NCBI RefSeq assembly: GCF_001038505.1
Contig: NZ_LDPY01000001.1
Span: 2,728,001-2,792,000 of the forward strand
From: Puniceibacterium sp. IMCC21224
Lineage (GTDB): Bacteria; Pseudomonadota; Alphaproteobacteria; Rhodobacterales; Rhodobacteraceae
Reading direction: 5' to 3'
Length of the DNA stretch: 64,000 bases
The notes under the pieces are model-generated. The model saw only the letters and a list, made by a program, of their open reading frames with translations. It was not told where the DNA came from and ran no database searches. This document shows positions 1-8,465 of the stretch, piece after piece. Position 1 is the stretch's first letter; each line of letters begins with the position of its first letter. The position numbers and the translations under genes are program-made.

Positions 1-1296
1 TACCTTGCCATCACCAATGGTGAAATCACCCGGCTGGACCGTCCCAAAAAATGCGGCAACCTCACCCGTCGCCGCCACCGTGCCGTCAGGAGAGCCATTG
101 CGCCCTGGTGCGACGCTTGTAGTAATCCGCCCTCGCCAGGGCAAAGGCGGCTGATTGTCCAACCCGGTGTAGGGATCTGCCAGACCATTGTCCGCCAGTT
201 GCTCCATCAGCACAAAGGGATAGACCATAACATCCTTCCCATGCTCTTTCATCCGCACGATCGCCTGAATCACCGAGGCATCAGCAGGTGTACCACCATA
301 AACTGGACGGTCATTTTCCTGCGCCACGACTTCTGCCTGATCGCGACGCACACCCGAAACAGCCCAAGGCATTTTTTTGCTGTCAAATTCGGCTTGCTCC
401 ACCTTTGGCCGTATCCGGCATTCGCCGCAGCGCAAGTCGTCACCGAACCAGCTAACAACCAGCGATACCGCACCGCAATTTGGCAGCTCGTCTTGCAACA
501 TAGTGAGTGAAGTATTGAAATCGGGTTCTTCCGAGGGCGTGCTGACGTTGCTCACGCCGAAAGAGTCGGTGCCATACTTCAGATAGATTGGCTTTGTCGC
601 CAGCGCATATTCGCCCGTCCCGGGGATCATCGCCACCCCGCGAATGGCCAACGGCACATCATCGGCACTTGTCAGGTCCGGGCGCGTCACCTCAAAATTG
701 AACGACGGAACACGATTGCCGAATTTCTGCAGCTGCAGATCCTCGATTACCACATATGCCGTGCCACGATAGGCAGGGACTAGACCAGCCCCCTCCACCG
801 CCGCAATCTTGGGATCGGGCAACTGGTCAGTAGTGCCCTTATAAACCCGCATGTTCAACTCACTGACCGGGATTTCGGCCCCGTCCGCCCAAACCCGGTT
901 GACCCCGCTGATCTCCCCTTCGCACAGCGCAAGCGCCAGATTGACCGAATAGCTATAGCTCTTGACCTGCGGCTGCTGCGGAAAGCCTTTGCCGCCACCG
1001 CCACTTTTCTTAACGTGCTCGGTGAATTCTGACGCCCAAATGACATGGGCGCCGACCCGCATCCGCCCATAAACCTGGGCGATGGGTGCACCCTCACCAG
1101 CGCCAGTCAACCGAAATCGGTCCACCCTGCCAGTCTCAACTGTTTCGGCTCCCTGCCCCATCAGGCGCTGGTCTATGGCTCGGCCCAGCGTGGCGCCGGC
1201 AAAGCGACCAATGGCAGCTGCTGACAACCCAAGAACAGAACCGCCAACAGATCCACCGATCGCTGCACCCGCCGCCGAAAGAAGTAAAGTCGCCAT
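1..1296 (-). CDS. GTA tail megatron / host-specificity protein (g15), 3' part cut off
   Basis: This is the N-terminal 432 codons of the largest GTA tail protein; the reading frame is open to base 1, so the gene continues outside the window. It starts at ATG 1296 (complement), 11 nt after g14 ends. The first 35 residues are small and Gly/Ala-rich, followed by VYGRMRVGAHVIWASEF and, near residues 370-410, a run with YPFVLMEQ and LPWRGRITTS. These fit the GTA TIM-barrel-like domain of this family. In the particle this protein forms the distal tail tip or baseplate and is thought to contact the recipient cell envelope. It is last in the g1-g15 transcription unit. The identification rests on position and motifs; the C-terminal receptor-binding part cannot be seen. 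Confidence 0.9.
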   Translation of the reverse strand, partial: MATLLLSAAGAAIGGSVGGSVLGLSAAAIGRFAGATLGRAIDQRLMGQGAETVETGRVDRFRLTGAGEGAPIAQVYGRMRVGAHVIWASEFTEHVKKSGGGGKGFPQQPQVKSYSYSVNLALALCEGEISGVNRVWADGAEIPVSELNMRVYKGTTDQLPDPKIAAVEGAGLVPAYRGTAYVVIEDLQLQKFGNRVPSFNFEVTRPDLTSADDVPLAIRGVAMIPGTGEYALATKPIYLKYGTDSFGVSNVSTPSEEPDFNTSLTMLQDELPNCGAVSLVVSWFGDDLRCGECRIRPKVEQAEFDSKKMPWAVSGVRRDQAEVVAQENDRPVYGGTPADASVIQAIVRMKEHGKDVMVYPFVLMEQLADNGLADPYTGLDNQPPLPWRGRITTSVAPGRNGSPDGTVAATGEVAAFFGTVQPGDFTIGDGKV

Positions 1297-1307
1297 CAGA
1301 TCGTCTC

Positions 1308-1739
1308 CTAAGGAAAAGCAAAACGGGCCGCGATGCGCCGTCGCCAGGGTGCCGTCAGGCCACTTTCGATTACGCCATGCCCGGAATAGGCATGCACAAA
1401 GGCTGCCAATTCACCGACCACAGATTGCAGTCCCAGATGCTTGGCCACCGCCCCGTTGCGCATTCTAAAGAGCAGAACATCGCCGTGGGATTCCTCTAAT
1501 AGCGACTTGGGCTCAAGATGTCGCAGGGCAGCTTGCCACAGACGCTCCTCGCCCTGCGGTTCGGACCAATCCATTGTGTAGGCCGGAATTGCCTCGGGCT
1601 CGGCGCCCAGAACTTCGCGCCAAACCCCGCGCAACAGACCTAGACAGTCACTGCCCGCCCCCCGAACTGACGCCTGATGCACATATGGCGTGCCGATCCA
1701 GCCGCGCGCGGCATCAACGATATGATGTGGCGCGCTCAC
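1308..1739 (-). CDS. GTA g14, NlpC/P60-family tail peptidase
   Basis: This 143-residue protein matches the NlpC/P60 cysteine peptidase carried by GTA and siphophage tails, which locally opens peptidoglycan during DNA delivery. The nucleophile sits in GSDCLG (Cys32), followed by a GDVLLF strand around residue 87. Candidate partner histidines are His101 (KHLGL) and His116 (VHAYSG). Its ATG overlaps the end of g13 by four bases, indicating translational coupling. Length is normal for the family, and no signal peptide is present, as expected for a structural tail component. Confidence 0.92.
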   Translation of the reverse strand: MSAPHHIVDAARGWIGTPYVHQASVRGAGSDCLGLLRGVWREVLGAEPEAIPAYTMDWSEPQGEERLWQAALRHLEPKSLLEESHGDVLLFRMRNGAVAKHLGLQSVVGELAAFVHAYSGHGVIESGLTAPWRRRIAARFAFP

Positions 1740-2626
1740 CGGCGGCTCCCCCCGCCCTGCGCCTTGGCTTGGGTTGGATGGACCATCAACCAGTCATCCT
1801 CAGGAATGTCTGGAAATCCTTGGAAGTTCATCAGATTGTTAAATTTCAACCGACAGGTTTCAAACCGCTTATCACAGCCCGATTCTATGCGAACCAGATC
1901 GCCCATTGCCAAATATTCGCGTATGGGTTCCCACAGGTCGATGCGTCGGGTCCCAGCCTCGAAGGTATCGCGCTTGATCGTCGCGCTCAGTCCTGCGGCC
2001 GCCCCCGAGAGCATTCGCACCCGACCTCGCTGGAACCAACCCGCCTCGAACCCGCTGAGTGGCTGCAAAGAAAAACGCAGAACCCTATTCTCAAACGCCG
2101 CGACCAAAGCTCCTTCAAACGCATATCCCGGTGTTTCGACGTCGAACCGGCATATTGCGTCTCCCAACACAGCGGTACATGGCTTCTGGTAAATACGTCC
2201 GACAGGTCGGTTCAATGCCTCGCTAAGGCCGCGCAACTCTGCCTGGAACGCGCCGCCTGCCCGACGGATTTCTCCGATTGTGCCACGAAACAGCACTTGT
2301 CGTTGCGACACATCCACCCAGTTCACCAACCAGGCCAGGACTTCTGCCCCGTCGAAACGGCCCGCGGCGATGTCCGCCTCCGATATCGCGGTATCGCTGA
2401 GCGCGCCCATCGCCTCGGTGTTGTCCACCGACAGTCCGGTACTTTGCTGCAAAGCCAAGGCCGTCAACCCAGTATCAGCCCGAAAACTGAGCCCTGCGAA
2501 AGACAGATCACGATCATGGTCAGTGAAGCCCATGCGCAACCCGTCGCTGCGTGTTATCGCCCATGCGCGCGCAACGGTGGTAAGACCCGTAGCCAGATGC
2601 GCCTCTAGTTCTGCTTGCAATGCCAT
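1736..2626 (-). CDS. GTA g13, tail hub protein (DUF2163)
   Basis: This 296-residue protein belongs to the DUF2163 / phage BR0599 group, the tail hub between the distal tail protein and the megatron. Four cysteines are conspicuous: Cys150 and Cys159 (CTAVLGDAIC) and Cys251 and Cys258 (CDKRFETC). Such a set fits the iron-sulfur cluster reported for GTA and phage-tail hub proteins; the cluster itself is inferred here. The C-terminal block NFQGFPDIPEDDW is typical of the family. The start overlaps the g12 stop as TGATG, and the end overlaps g14. Confidence 0.92.
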   Translation of the reverse strand: MALQAELEAHLATGLTTVARAWAITRSDGLRMGFTDHDRDLSFAGLSFRADTGLTALALQQSTGLSVDNTEAMGALSDTAISEADIAAGRFDGAEVLAWLVNWVDVSQRQVLFRGTIGEIRRAGGAFQAELRGLSEALNRPVGRIYQKPCTAVLGDAICRFDVETPGYAFEGALVAAFENRVLRFSLQPLSGFEAGWFQRGRVRMLSGAAAGLSATIKRDTFEAGTRRIDLWEPIREYLAMGDLVRIESGCDKRFETCRLKFNNLMNFQGFPDIPEDDWLMVHPTQAKAQGGGSRR

Positions 2627-3258
2627 CAGACCCGCACCTCGACCACAGGCACATTTGGCACTTCACCTGCTTGGAAACTGGCAACGCTGGTCTGAATTCG
2701 GTCGGTATCAAAGCGGACAGGAACATCATATTCATACCCGGCTGAGATTTCTGCATTCAACAACGGAGGCCGAACAAAAGTTACGATTCCAGTCGCCGGA
2801 TCAACAGTGTAATCTATTCCGTCCCGCTGCTCATCGTCCTGAATTCCGACGCGCACAGCCCCTTGCACCGGTTTGGTGATTGGCCGCGCGTAAGACGACG
2901 GACCTGAACGGTAGGTCTTGATCAACTGAAATTCCGTAGCTTTGCCATCACCCTGAGCGATGACCTGATCGTCATACCGAAGGGTTCCCGAGGGCAGACA
3001 GGACTTGTAGTCCGACCAGTCCTTCCAGCGAAAGCCATAGAGCTGACCGCGTCGCGCCTCGAAAAACGCCACCAGGCGCTCGATGTCGTCAAGCGATCGC
3101 AAGCCGATGCCCGCATCATAGCGTCTGCGCGATTCCGCCCAGGGCGTGTTACGTTCTTCAAAGCCGTTGGTCAGCGTCACGATCTCTGTGCGCCGCTCGG
3201 GCCCGCCGACCGAGCCAAAGCTCAGCCGCGATGGAAACTGTATGTCGTGAAAATTCAT
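2626..3258 (-). CDS. GTA g12, distal tail protein (DUF2460)
   Basis: This 210-residue DUF2460 protein forms the distal tail ring of the GTA particle. Diagnostic stretches are FPSRLSFGSVGGPERRTEIV near the N-terminus and FEARRGQLYGFRWKDWSDYK in the middle. The start at 3258 is preferred over the upstream GTG (3267) because AAGGAG lies 8 nt before this ATG. It overlaps g13 by one base (TGATG). Confidence 0.92.
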   Translation of the reverse strand: MNFHDIQFPSRLSFGSVGGPERRTEIVTLTNGFEERNTPWAESRRRYDAGIGLRSLDDIERLVAFFEARRGQLYGFRWKDWSDYKSCLPSGTLRYDDQVIAQGDGKATEFQLIKTYRSGPSSYARPITKPVQGAVRVGIQDDEQRDGIDYTVDPATGIVTFVRPPLLNAEISAGYEYDVPVRFDTDRIQTSVASFQAGEVPNVPVVEVRV

Positions 3259-3270
3259 CCGTCCCACTCC

Positions 3271-3924
3271 TTACCGGTTGCGCTGGCCGCGTCCCAGCGC
3301 GCGCGCCATCTGGGCGGCGATCTGGCTCTGGCTTCGCTGGAACCCCTGTACGTCCGGGGTCGTTATGTTCATCACCACGTTGACAGGCTGTGCGCCGCCA
3401 CCGGCCCGGACCCCCAGCTTGCCATCGGCGCCGCGCGCCAACGGCATGATCGCCTCGGGCCCGGCCTCTCCCATCAAGCCCGTGCCGCCGCGCATTGGAA
3501 ACGCCGTGGCCGAGGATACGATACCGCCGTTTGCAAATGGCATCACCCGCCCCTGAGAAAAGCCCGCGCCGTTTGCAAAGGGCGAAAACCCGCCCAAAAG
3601 CTGCCCGATCCCCGATGTGATCAGACTGCCTAGATGGTTGGTCACCGGCTGGACTGCAGCACGGTACGCAACCGTGATCATCAAATTGGCCACGGTCCGC
3701 AGCGCATCCGACAGCTTGGCCCCGTCCAGGACCACACCGTCGATGGCCTGCGCGAGACCGCGGCTCAGCGAGGCCTCGAATTTTGCCACCCCGCGCCCGG
3801 TGTCGGAAAAGGTCTGGTGGATGCGCATCATCTCGATGTTAAAGCCTGCAGCCATCCCCGCAGCCCCGGCAAGCGATGTTTCCAGCGCATCGACCTGCTC
3901 TTCCAGCGTCTCAAAGTCGGTCAT
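3271..3924 (-). CDS. GTA g11, tail tape-measure protein
   Basis: This 217-residue protein is the short tape measure of the GTA tail. It has a helical N-terminal half (TDFETLEEQVDALETSLAG, then KLSDALRTVANLM) and a Gly/Phe-rich middle (LLGGFSPFANG, MPFANGGIVSSA). The GLMGEAGPEAIMPLAR box is common in phage tape-measure proteins. The ATG at 3924 has an AGGAAGGA-like ribosome site and is chosen over an upstream in-frame start. It overlaps g10.1 by 14 nt. The short length agrees with the short GTA tail. Confidence 0.9.
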   Translation of the reverse strand: MTDFETLEEQVDALETSLAGAAGMAAGFNIEMMRIHQTFSDTGRGVAKFEASLSRGLAQAIDGVVLDGAKLSDALRTVANLMITVAYRAAVQPVTNHLGSLITSGIGQLLGGFSPFANGAGFSQGRVMPFANGGIVSSATAFPMRGGTGLMGEAGPEAIMPLARGADGKLGVRAGGGAQPVNVVMNITTPDVQGFQRSQSQIAAQMARALGRGQRNR

Positions 3925-4117
3925 TCTCAGATTCCTTCCTCTTGTCCGGAAACGCCGCAATCAGCGCGTCCAGCCGCGATCGGTCCATCGGCGGGACCCT
4001 CGCCGCATCACCCAGCATCAGCCGCAGTTCCGCAGGCGTCAGCGTCCAAAACTGGTCTGGCCGCAGAGCCAGCCCACTCAGGCCCGCGCGCATCAGGGCC
4101 GGCCAGTCGAACCTCAC
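3911..4117 (-). CDS. GTA g10.1, small tail-assembly protein (TIGR02216-like)
   Basis: This 68-residue protein has an N-terminal FDWPALMRAGLSGLALRPDQFW motif and a helix centred on TPAELRLMLGD, characteristic of the small conserved protein between g10 and the tape measure in GTA and related phages. The position matches the frameshifted tail-chaperone partner of siphophages; a chaperone role is inference. It overlaps g10 by four bases and g11 by 14. Confidence 0.85.
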   Translation of the reverse strand: MRFDWPALMRAGLSGLALRPDQFWTLTPAELRLMLGDAARVPPMDRSRLDALIAAFPDKRKESENDRL

Positions 4118-4437
4118 GCTTCCTCACCCGGAAGCATGAAGGCACGCGCCAGCAACTCGGCTGCGGCCTTTGCCGCCGCCATCGGACCCCCGGCAATCTC
4201 GGCCACCAGCAGGTCCGCGCTACGTCCCTGCCAGCCGCCGCCACGCAGGCCGGCCACAATCAGCGCCAGAACGTCACGCGTCGTGAAAGCGCCGCCTTCG
4301 AACCGTTCGACCAGCGCCATCAGCGATCCGCTGTCCAGCCCAGCTTCAAGTTCTGCCAGCGCCCCGAGAGTGAGGCGCATCACATGGCTTTGCCCGTCGA
4401 TGACCAGCGCCACCTCTCCGCGCCACGGATTGGCCAT
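4114..4437 (-). CDS. GTA g10 (GTA_gp10 family) tail-assembly protein
   Basis: This 107-residue protein is of the GTA_gp10 family: MANPWRGEV followed by LTLGALAELEAGL and a Gly-rich turn (GLRGGGWQG). It sits between the major tail protein and the tape measure, where tailed phages encode tail-assembly chaperones, and probably serves that role. The gap to g9 is 3 nt and it shares ATGA with g10.1. Confidence 0.9.
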   Translation of the reverse strand: MANPWRGEVALVIDGQSHVMRLTLGALAELEAGLDSGSLMALVERFEGGAFTTRDVLALIVAGLRGGGWQGRSADLLVAEIAGGPMAAAKAAAELLARAFMLPGEEA

Positions 4438-4440
4438 GGA

Positions 4441-4863
4441 TCAAACCTCAGGTACGGCGACAAAGGTCAGTTGCCCAGCCGAGGCCAGCGCCATTTCGTA
4501 GGTTGCCTCGCCATTGTGTGACCCGGCATATTCGATGCTGGTCAGTTGGAAAGCGCCCTCGACCGTGCCGAAATTCGGGATGATCACCTGGAAATCGGGC
4601 ATCTCTCCGTCGAAGAAAATCTGGCGAGCGCGTTCATCAGTGTCATCATCTTTGAACACCCCCGACCCCGAGATGGACGCAGACCTGACACCGGCACCCG
4701 CCAGCAATTCGCGCCAGCCGCCCTGGCTTTCCAGCGTGGTGACATCCACGGTTTCTGCGTTAAAGCTGACGCGCGTCGCGCGCAGGCCCGCAAACGTCTG
4801 GAACTGACCGTCACCGGTCAGATCAACCTTGATCAATAGATCCTTGCCATTCTGTGCACCCAT
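4441..4863 (-). CDS. GTA g9, major tail tube protein
   Basis: This 140-residue tail tube protein carries GKDLLIKVDLTGDGQF, ATRVSFNAETVDVTTLES, GGWRELLAGAGVRSASISGS and ARQIFFDGEMPDFQVIIP. This is the standard pattern of the GTA/TP901-1 major tail family. The ATG at 4863 has GGAG 8 nt upstream, better than the GTG three codons earlier. It assembles as stacked rings forming the tail tube. Confidence 0.93.
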   Translation of the reverse strand: MGAQNGKDLLIKVDLTGDGQFQTFAGLRATRVSFNAETVDVTTLESQGGWRELLAGAGVRSASISGSGVFKDDDTDERARQIFFDGEMPDFQVIIPNFGTVEGAFQLTSIEYAGSHNGEATYEMALASAGQLTFVAVPEV

Positions 4864-4886
4864 ATTCGTCACTCCGTTTTGATTGT

Positions 4887-5294
4887 TCAGTTGTCTTCGA
4901 CGCGGGCGCGAAACGTCATCTCGATCCGCCGCAATCCGCCACTTTCGCGCCGCGCCTGTGCGCGCAAAAACCGCAACCCGACCAGTCGGCCCCGCGCCAA
5001 CTCCAGCTCCGCTTCATTCAGCGCATCGCTGATCGCAACTGCGGTTTCTTTGGCCACCTGAAATCCGGATTGGCTGGTCACCACTGCGACCGTCAGATCG
5101 TGCCATGCGCCATTGCCTGTCGTGTCCGACGCATCACGTACCTTTTCCGCACCCAACGTCACATATAACGCCGGAAGCTGTCCCGATGGCAGCGCATCAT
5201 ACACGCGTCCTCCGACCAGGGCAGAAACACCGGGATCATCAACCAACGCCTGGTAGACAGCTGATTGCAACGCGGCGGCATTTGCATAACTCAT
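4887..5294 (-). CDS. GTA g8, tail terminator (DUF3168)
   Basis: This 135-residue DUF3168 protein is the tail-completion or terminator component between head adaptors and tail tube. The N-terminal ALQSAVYQALVDDPGVSALVG and central LPALYVTLGAEKVRDASD are typical. Its ATG overlaps the stop of g7 by four bases, and a 23-nt gap precedes g9. Confidence 0.9.
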   Translation of the reverse strand: MSYANAAALQSAVYQALVDDPGVSALVGGRVYDALPSGQLPALYVTLGAEKVRDASDTTGNGAWHDLTVAVVTSQSGFQVAKETAVAISDALNEAELELARGRLVGLRFLRAQARRESGGLRRIEMTFRARVEDN

Positions 5295-5629
5295 TGTACG
5301 ACCTCCTCTTCTGACAGACAGGTCAGGTAGCGGCCCGCGACATCGGTTTCAGTGACCGCCTGGATTTTGAAAACACGCGGTCCCAGCAACAGCCGTTGCC
5401 CCGGAACCGGGCGCCTGGATTGTCCGACCGGTGCGGCACGAATGGTGATGCGGTAGCTGGCCGTCGATAACGACCCCGCCTCACCATTGGTTTCCCGACC
5501 CGAGCGCGACCGAAGCTCACCCCAAATCGTGCCCAGCGCCGTCCAGACCGAAGTCTGCCCACCTGCTCCGTCCGAAGATGACATCGGCGCCTCAAGCACA
5601 AAGCTGCGGTTTAACCGGGGCGGCGTCAT
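5291..5629 (-). CDS. GTA g7, head-tail adaptor / stopper
   Basis: This 112-residue protein starts PRLNRSFVLEAP and has WTALGTIWGELRSRSGRE, the signature of phage head-tail joining (SPP1 gp16-like) proteins. The ATG at 5629 overlaps the g6 stop as ATGA, so it is preferred over a longer upstream frame. In the particle it would link the adaptor ring (g6) to the tail terminator (g8). Confidence 0.88.
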   Translation of the reverse strand: MTPPRLNRSFVLEAPMSSSDGAGGQTSVWTALGTIWGELRSRSGRETNGEAGSLSTASYRITIRAAPVGQSRRPVPGQRLLLGPRVFKIQAVTETDVAGRYLTCLSEEEVVQ

Positions 5630-6264
5630 AGCGAAAACCCAATGCGCAGCGGGCGATACCGCGCAATCAGACTGGTTACGCCGAACGGCATGCAACCCTG
5701 CCCCAAAGCCACATCATTGCGGTATTCGTCATAATGCGCCGCCAACATCAACACTGCTTGGGTCAGATCTCCCGGCAATTCATCAAACGTGTCGGCGACG
5801 CCAGAAGTGAACCGGATCGCCGCCAGCCCATCCGTGGGGATAGCCGGAAACGCGGCCGTCCGCGGCCGTAGCCGGGGCACATGCGTATCGACCTCAAGCC
5901 GATAGCGCATCGGATCCAGTACGTCAGCCAACCCGTATTCATTGACGACCGTCGCCTCTGACAGATCCACGTCAGGCAACAACGGCCGACACAGGCTCAC
6001 TTCTGTAACGGACATAACAGGCGCCACAGGCAAGGTCTGGCAGTCAGGCTTTTCCCAGGCATTCACCGTCAGAACAAAGGATCGTCTCAGCAACGCTTTG
6101 CCGGTCCGCGACTCAATCGCCGCCAGCGCCGCGCGCAGAAACGAAGTCAGCAAAAGATCCTGCTCGGTGTCCTCAGCAAAACCGCTGCCCAGCCGCAAAT
6201 GCCGTTTCAGCGCCTCAACAGGCAATGCCGCATCTGGCACAAATGTCTCTTCGACTAGCATCAT
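5626..6264 (-). CDS. GTA g6, head-tail connector
   Basis: This 212-residue connector is of the phage gp6-like / TIGR02215 type, with FVPDAALPVEALKRHLRLG, then AALAAIESRTGKALLRRSF and a C-terminal DLTQAVLMLAAHYDEYRND helix. The start (two consecutive ATGs, 6264/6261) has GGAG 7 nt upstream; the longer upstream frame lacks support. It binds below the portal. It is separated from g5 by an unusual 165-bp gap that contains an inverted repeat. Confidence 0.88.
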   Translation of the reverse strand: MMLVEETFVPDAALPVEALKRHLRLGSGFAEDTEQDLLLTSFLRAALAAIESRTGKALLRRSFVLTVNAWEKPDCQTLPVAPVMSVTEVSLCRPLLPDVDLSEATVVNEYGLADVLDPMRYRLEVDTHVPRLRPRTAAFPAIPTDGLAAIRFTSGVADTFDELPGDLTQAVLMLAAHYDEYRNDVALGQGCMPFGVTSLIARYRPLRIGFSL

Positions 6265-6309
6265 GTATCTTCTCCGCAAATCGTTCCCGATCCTCTCGGG
6301 GACAAAGAT

Positions 6310-6383
6310 GGGCGCGCACCACTCACGTTGCTCGGACGGAGGGGAGCAGCTGGACAACGCGAGCACTCGCAATGTGCGCGCCC
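6310..6383 (-). other. Inverted repeat in the g5-g6 intercistronic gap
   Basis: Ten-base arms GGGCGCGCAC (6310-6319) and GTGCGCGCCC (6374-6383) are separated by 54 nt in the only sizeable gap between capsid and connector genes. They would fold in the GTA transcript. A U-run is absent, so it is not a standard terminator. Processing or differential mRNA stability to favour capsid expression is possible but inferred. Confidence 0.45.
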
Positions 6384-6429
6384 CATGACGACCAACCAGA
6401 TGGCCCGCCGCCATGTCTCAGGCGCTGAT

Positions 6430-7611
6430 TCAGGCGGCTGCGAAACGCAACAGCTTGATCGCGGCGAAATCGCTCACATCGCCGCCAACCCGCTTAGTCG
6501 CATAGAACAGCACATGCGGCTTGGCGCTAAAGGGATCACGCAGCACACGCAGATCCGGGCGCTCCGCGATGGTGTACCCCGCGCCAAAGTCCCCAAATGC
6601 GATAGAGTCCGATCCCGGAGCGATGTCTGGCATATCCTCGGCGATCAGCACCGGATAACCCAGCAGACGCGCAGGCTCGCCGCTGGCGAAACCGTCCGAC
6701 CACAGGTGGCGACCATCTCCGTCCTTGAGCTTGCGAAGAACACCGGCAGTCTTGGAGTTCATCACAAAGCTGGCTCCGGCGCGGTACTGCGCACCCAGCG
6801 CATAGACCAGATCAATCACCGCATCGCCGTCGCCGATACCGCCATCCGTGCCAGTAGGCACATACCCAATGTTGCCCCAGGTCCAGACGTCATTGTCGAC
6901 AGAGGCATGGTTCAGAAAGCCGCGCGGCTTATCCACTCCGTCACCGCTGACAAACGCTGCAGCCTCGGCGCGGGCGAATTTGTCCGCGATGCGCCCGGCC
7001 AGCCAGCCCTCGATGTCAAAGGCGCTATCATCCAACAGACGCTGGCTCGCTTTTGGCAATGCGTTCAATTCGAACAGCGGGATCGAGATGCGTTCAATCT
7101 GCGGCGTCGCAGTCTCAGCCGTCGAAGATGCCTCGTCCGCCCAGCCCGCACCGGCATCGTTGCGGTCGATCAGCACGTCATAGGATGAGGCCTCTACATT
7201 GACGATGTTGGCGATCGCCCGGATCGAAGCAGTGGCGGCCAAAACCGATTTCACCGTCTCAGACGTCACCGGATCGACCAGGAAACCGCCGTCGCTGTTC
7301 ACTGCGGTCGACATCGCCTTGCCTTCGAATTCAACGCCACGCAGCCCATCGTCATCGCCGTTGCGCAAATAGGCGTTGAACGCTTTCTGATAAGGTGCCT
7401 CAATGTCGGCGGCGGTGGCCAGCGCGTGGCGCGCGGGCAGAACAGTCTTTCGATCCAGCATGGTCAGTCGCTCTTCCTGTTTGTGAAGCTTTTCGTAAAG
7501 ATCGGCCCGCAGGCCCTTGATATCCCCGACAAGTCCCGCAATCGCGGTCCCCACGCGGACGGCCGGAGACAGATCTTCTCCGGCCCGAGAATGGCTCTCG
7601 GCTGTATTCAT
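6430..7611 (-). CDS. GTA g5, HK97-fold major capsid protein
   Basis: This 393-residue protein is the GTA major capsid. The N-terminal ~100 residues are helical and charged (delta-like scaffold region removed by the g4 protease). The mature HK97 fold follows from KAMSTAVNSDGGFLVDPV. Family marks include WADEASSTAETATPQIERI, FVSGDGVDKPRGFLN (the site of the N/D-rich loop) and LLGYPVLIAEDMPDIAPG. It should be the most abundant product of the cluster. Confidence 0.95.
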   Translation of the reverse strand: MNTAESHSRAGEDLSPAVRVGTAIAGLVGDIKGLRADLYEKLHKQEERLTMLDRKTVLPARHALATAADIEAPYQKAFNAYLRNGDDDGLRGVEFEGKAMSTAVNSDGGFLVDPVTSETVKSVLAATASIRAIANIVNVEASSYDVLIDRNDAGAGWADEASSTAETATPQIERISIPLFELNALPKASQRLLDDSAFDIEGWLAGRIADKFARAEAAAFVSGDGVDKPRGFLNHASVDNDVWTWGNIGYVPTGTDGGIGDGDAVIDLVYALGAQYRAGASFVMNSKTAGVLRKLKDGDGRHLWSDGFASGEPARLLGYPVLIAEDMPDIAPGSDSIAFGDFGAGYTIAERPDLRVLRDPFSAKPHVLFYATKRVGGDVSDFAAIKLLRFAAA

Positions 7612-7645
7612 CCTAATTTTCCTTGTGTTGAGCGGCAGAGGCTCT

Positions 7646-8188
7646 TTAGACGCTGCTCATCTCGCGACGCGCACGCTCCAGCGTCTGCGCCAGTTCGCAC
7701 AGGGCGTTGGCATTCAGGCTATCCCCCTTAGCCGTCACCCGCGCACTGGGCAGCATCGGGAAAGTCACCAGTGACACCTCCCAAAGCTCCAGTTCCGTCA
7801 AGAGCCGCTGGCCCTTGTCATTCTTTGTCGCCTTCAGCGTACGATAACCGATCGACAGACCGTCAATCGCCCCCGCAGCGATCAGCGCCGCCGCTTCGCG
7901 GCCTTTGGCGACGCTGTCCAGAAGACGTCCCTTGACGTACAGCCCCCGGGCGTCCTCGCGCACCTCTTCCCAGATACCAATCGGTTGCGCCGGATCGTGC
8001 TGCCACAGCATCTTCACGCCGCGACGCTCTGTACCCAACCGTTTTAGCGATGCGGCGTAGGCCCCGGCAGCCACCACATCATTGCCTTGGTCGCAGGCAC
8101 CAAATAGCGAGGCATAGCCCTCAATTCCGGTGCCATCGACAACGGTCAGCTCCGCGTCAAAGCGACAGAACTTATGTTCCAGTTCCAT
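7646..8188 (-). CDS. GTA g4, prohead maturation protease
   Basis: This 180-residue HK97-type prohead serine protease (peptidase U35) cleaves the capsid N-terminal arm. It begins with FCRFDAELTV and GIEGYASLFGACDQGNDVVA. Catalytic candidates are His64 in WQHDP and Ser112 in GLSIGYR. The start at 8188 has AAAGGA six bases upstream; a longer frame to 8251 is unsupported. Confidence 0.92.
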   Translation of the reverse strand: MELEHKFCRFDAELTVVDGTGIEGYASLFGACDQGNDVVAAGAYAASLKRLGTERRGVKMLWQHDPAQPIGIWEEVREDARGLYVKGRLLDSVAKGREAAALIAAGAIDGLSIGYRTLKATKNDKGQRLLTELELWEVSLVTFPMLPSARVTAKGDSLNANALCELAQTLERARREMSSV

Positions 8189-8237
8189 TGGCAGTCCTTT
8201 CCCGTTTCCTAGTACCACCCCGAACCCGTTCCTGACC

Positions 8238-8465
8238 TCAGGGGGCCGCATTCAGCAACCCATTCAGCGCCTGCGCCAAGATTACTGCGACAACGCCATA
8301 AACGGTCAGCCACAACCGCCGCTCCAGCCGTTCGATCAGCAACTCGATCCGATCAAGCCGCGCCGCCAGATTGGCAAATTGCAACGACGACACACGCTCA
8401 TGTGCCTCCAGCCGTAGCCCCGGTGCGCAGTCAAAAGCTTCGAATCCCAGACGCGATTCAGCCAT
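8238..8465 (-). CDS. GTA g3.5, small membrane-anchor-like protein
   Basis: This 75-residue protein occupies the orfg3.5 slot between portal and protease. It has an amphipathic segment (RLDRIELLIERLERRLW), then one hydrophobic helix (LTVYGVVAVILAQALNGLL). The ATG lies inside the last codons of g3 (8-nt overlap) with GAGG upstream. Its function in the particle is not established; the single membrane-like helix is the only clear property. Confidence 0.8.
   Translation of the reverse strand: MAESRLGFEAFDCAPGLRLEAHERVSSLQFANLAARLDRIELLIERLERRLWLTVYGVVAVILAQALNGLLNAAP

Noticed and set aside
1574..2608. Long plus-strand open frame opposite g13
   Set aside because: Shadow of the high-GC minus gene; no family features and the minus product is a clear GTA protein.
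3617..4521. Long plus-strand frames opposite g9-g11
   Set aside because: Composition is Ser/Arg/Pro-rich antisense translation; the minus genes are well supported.
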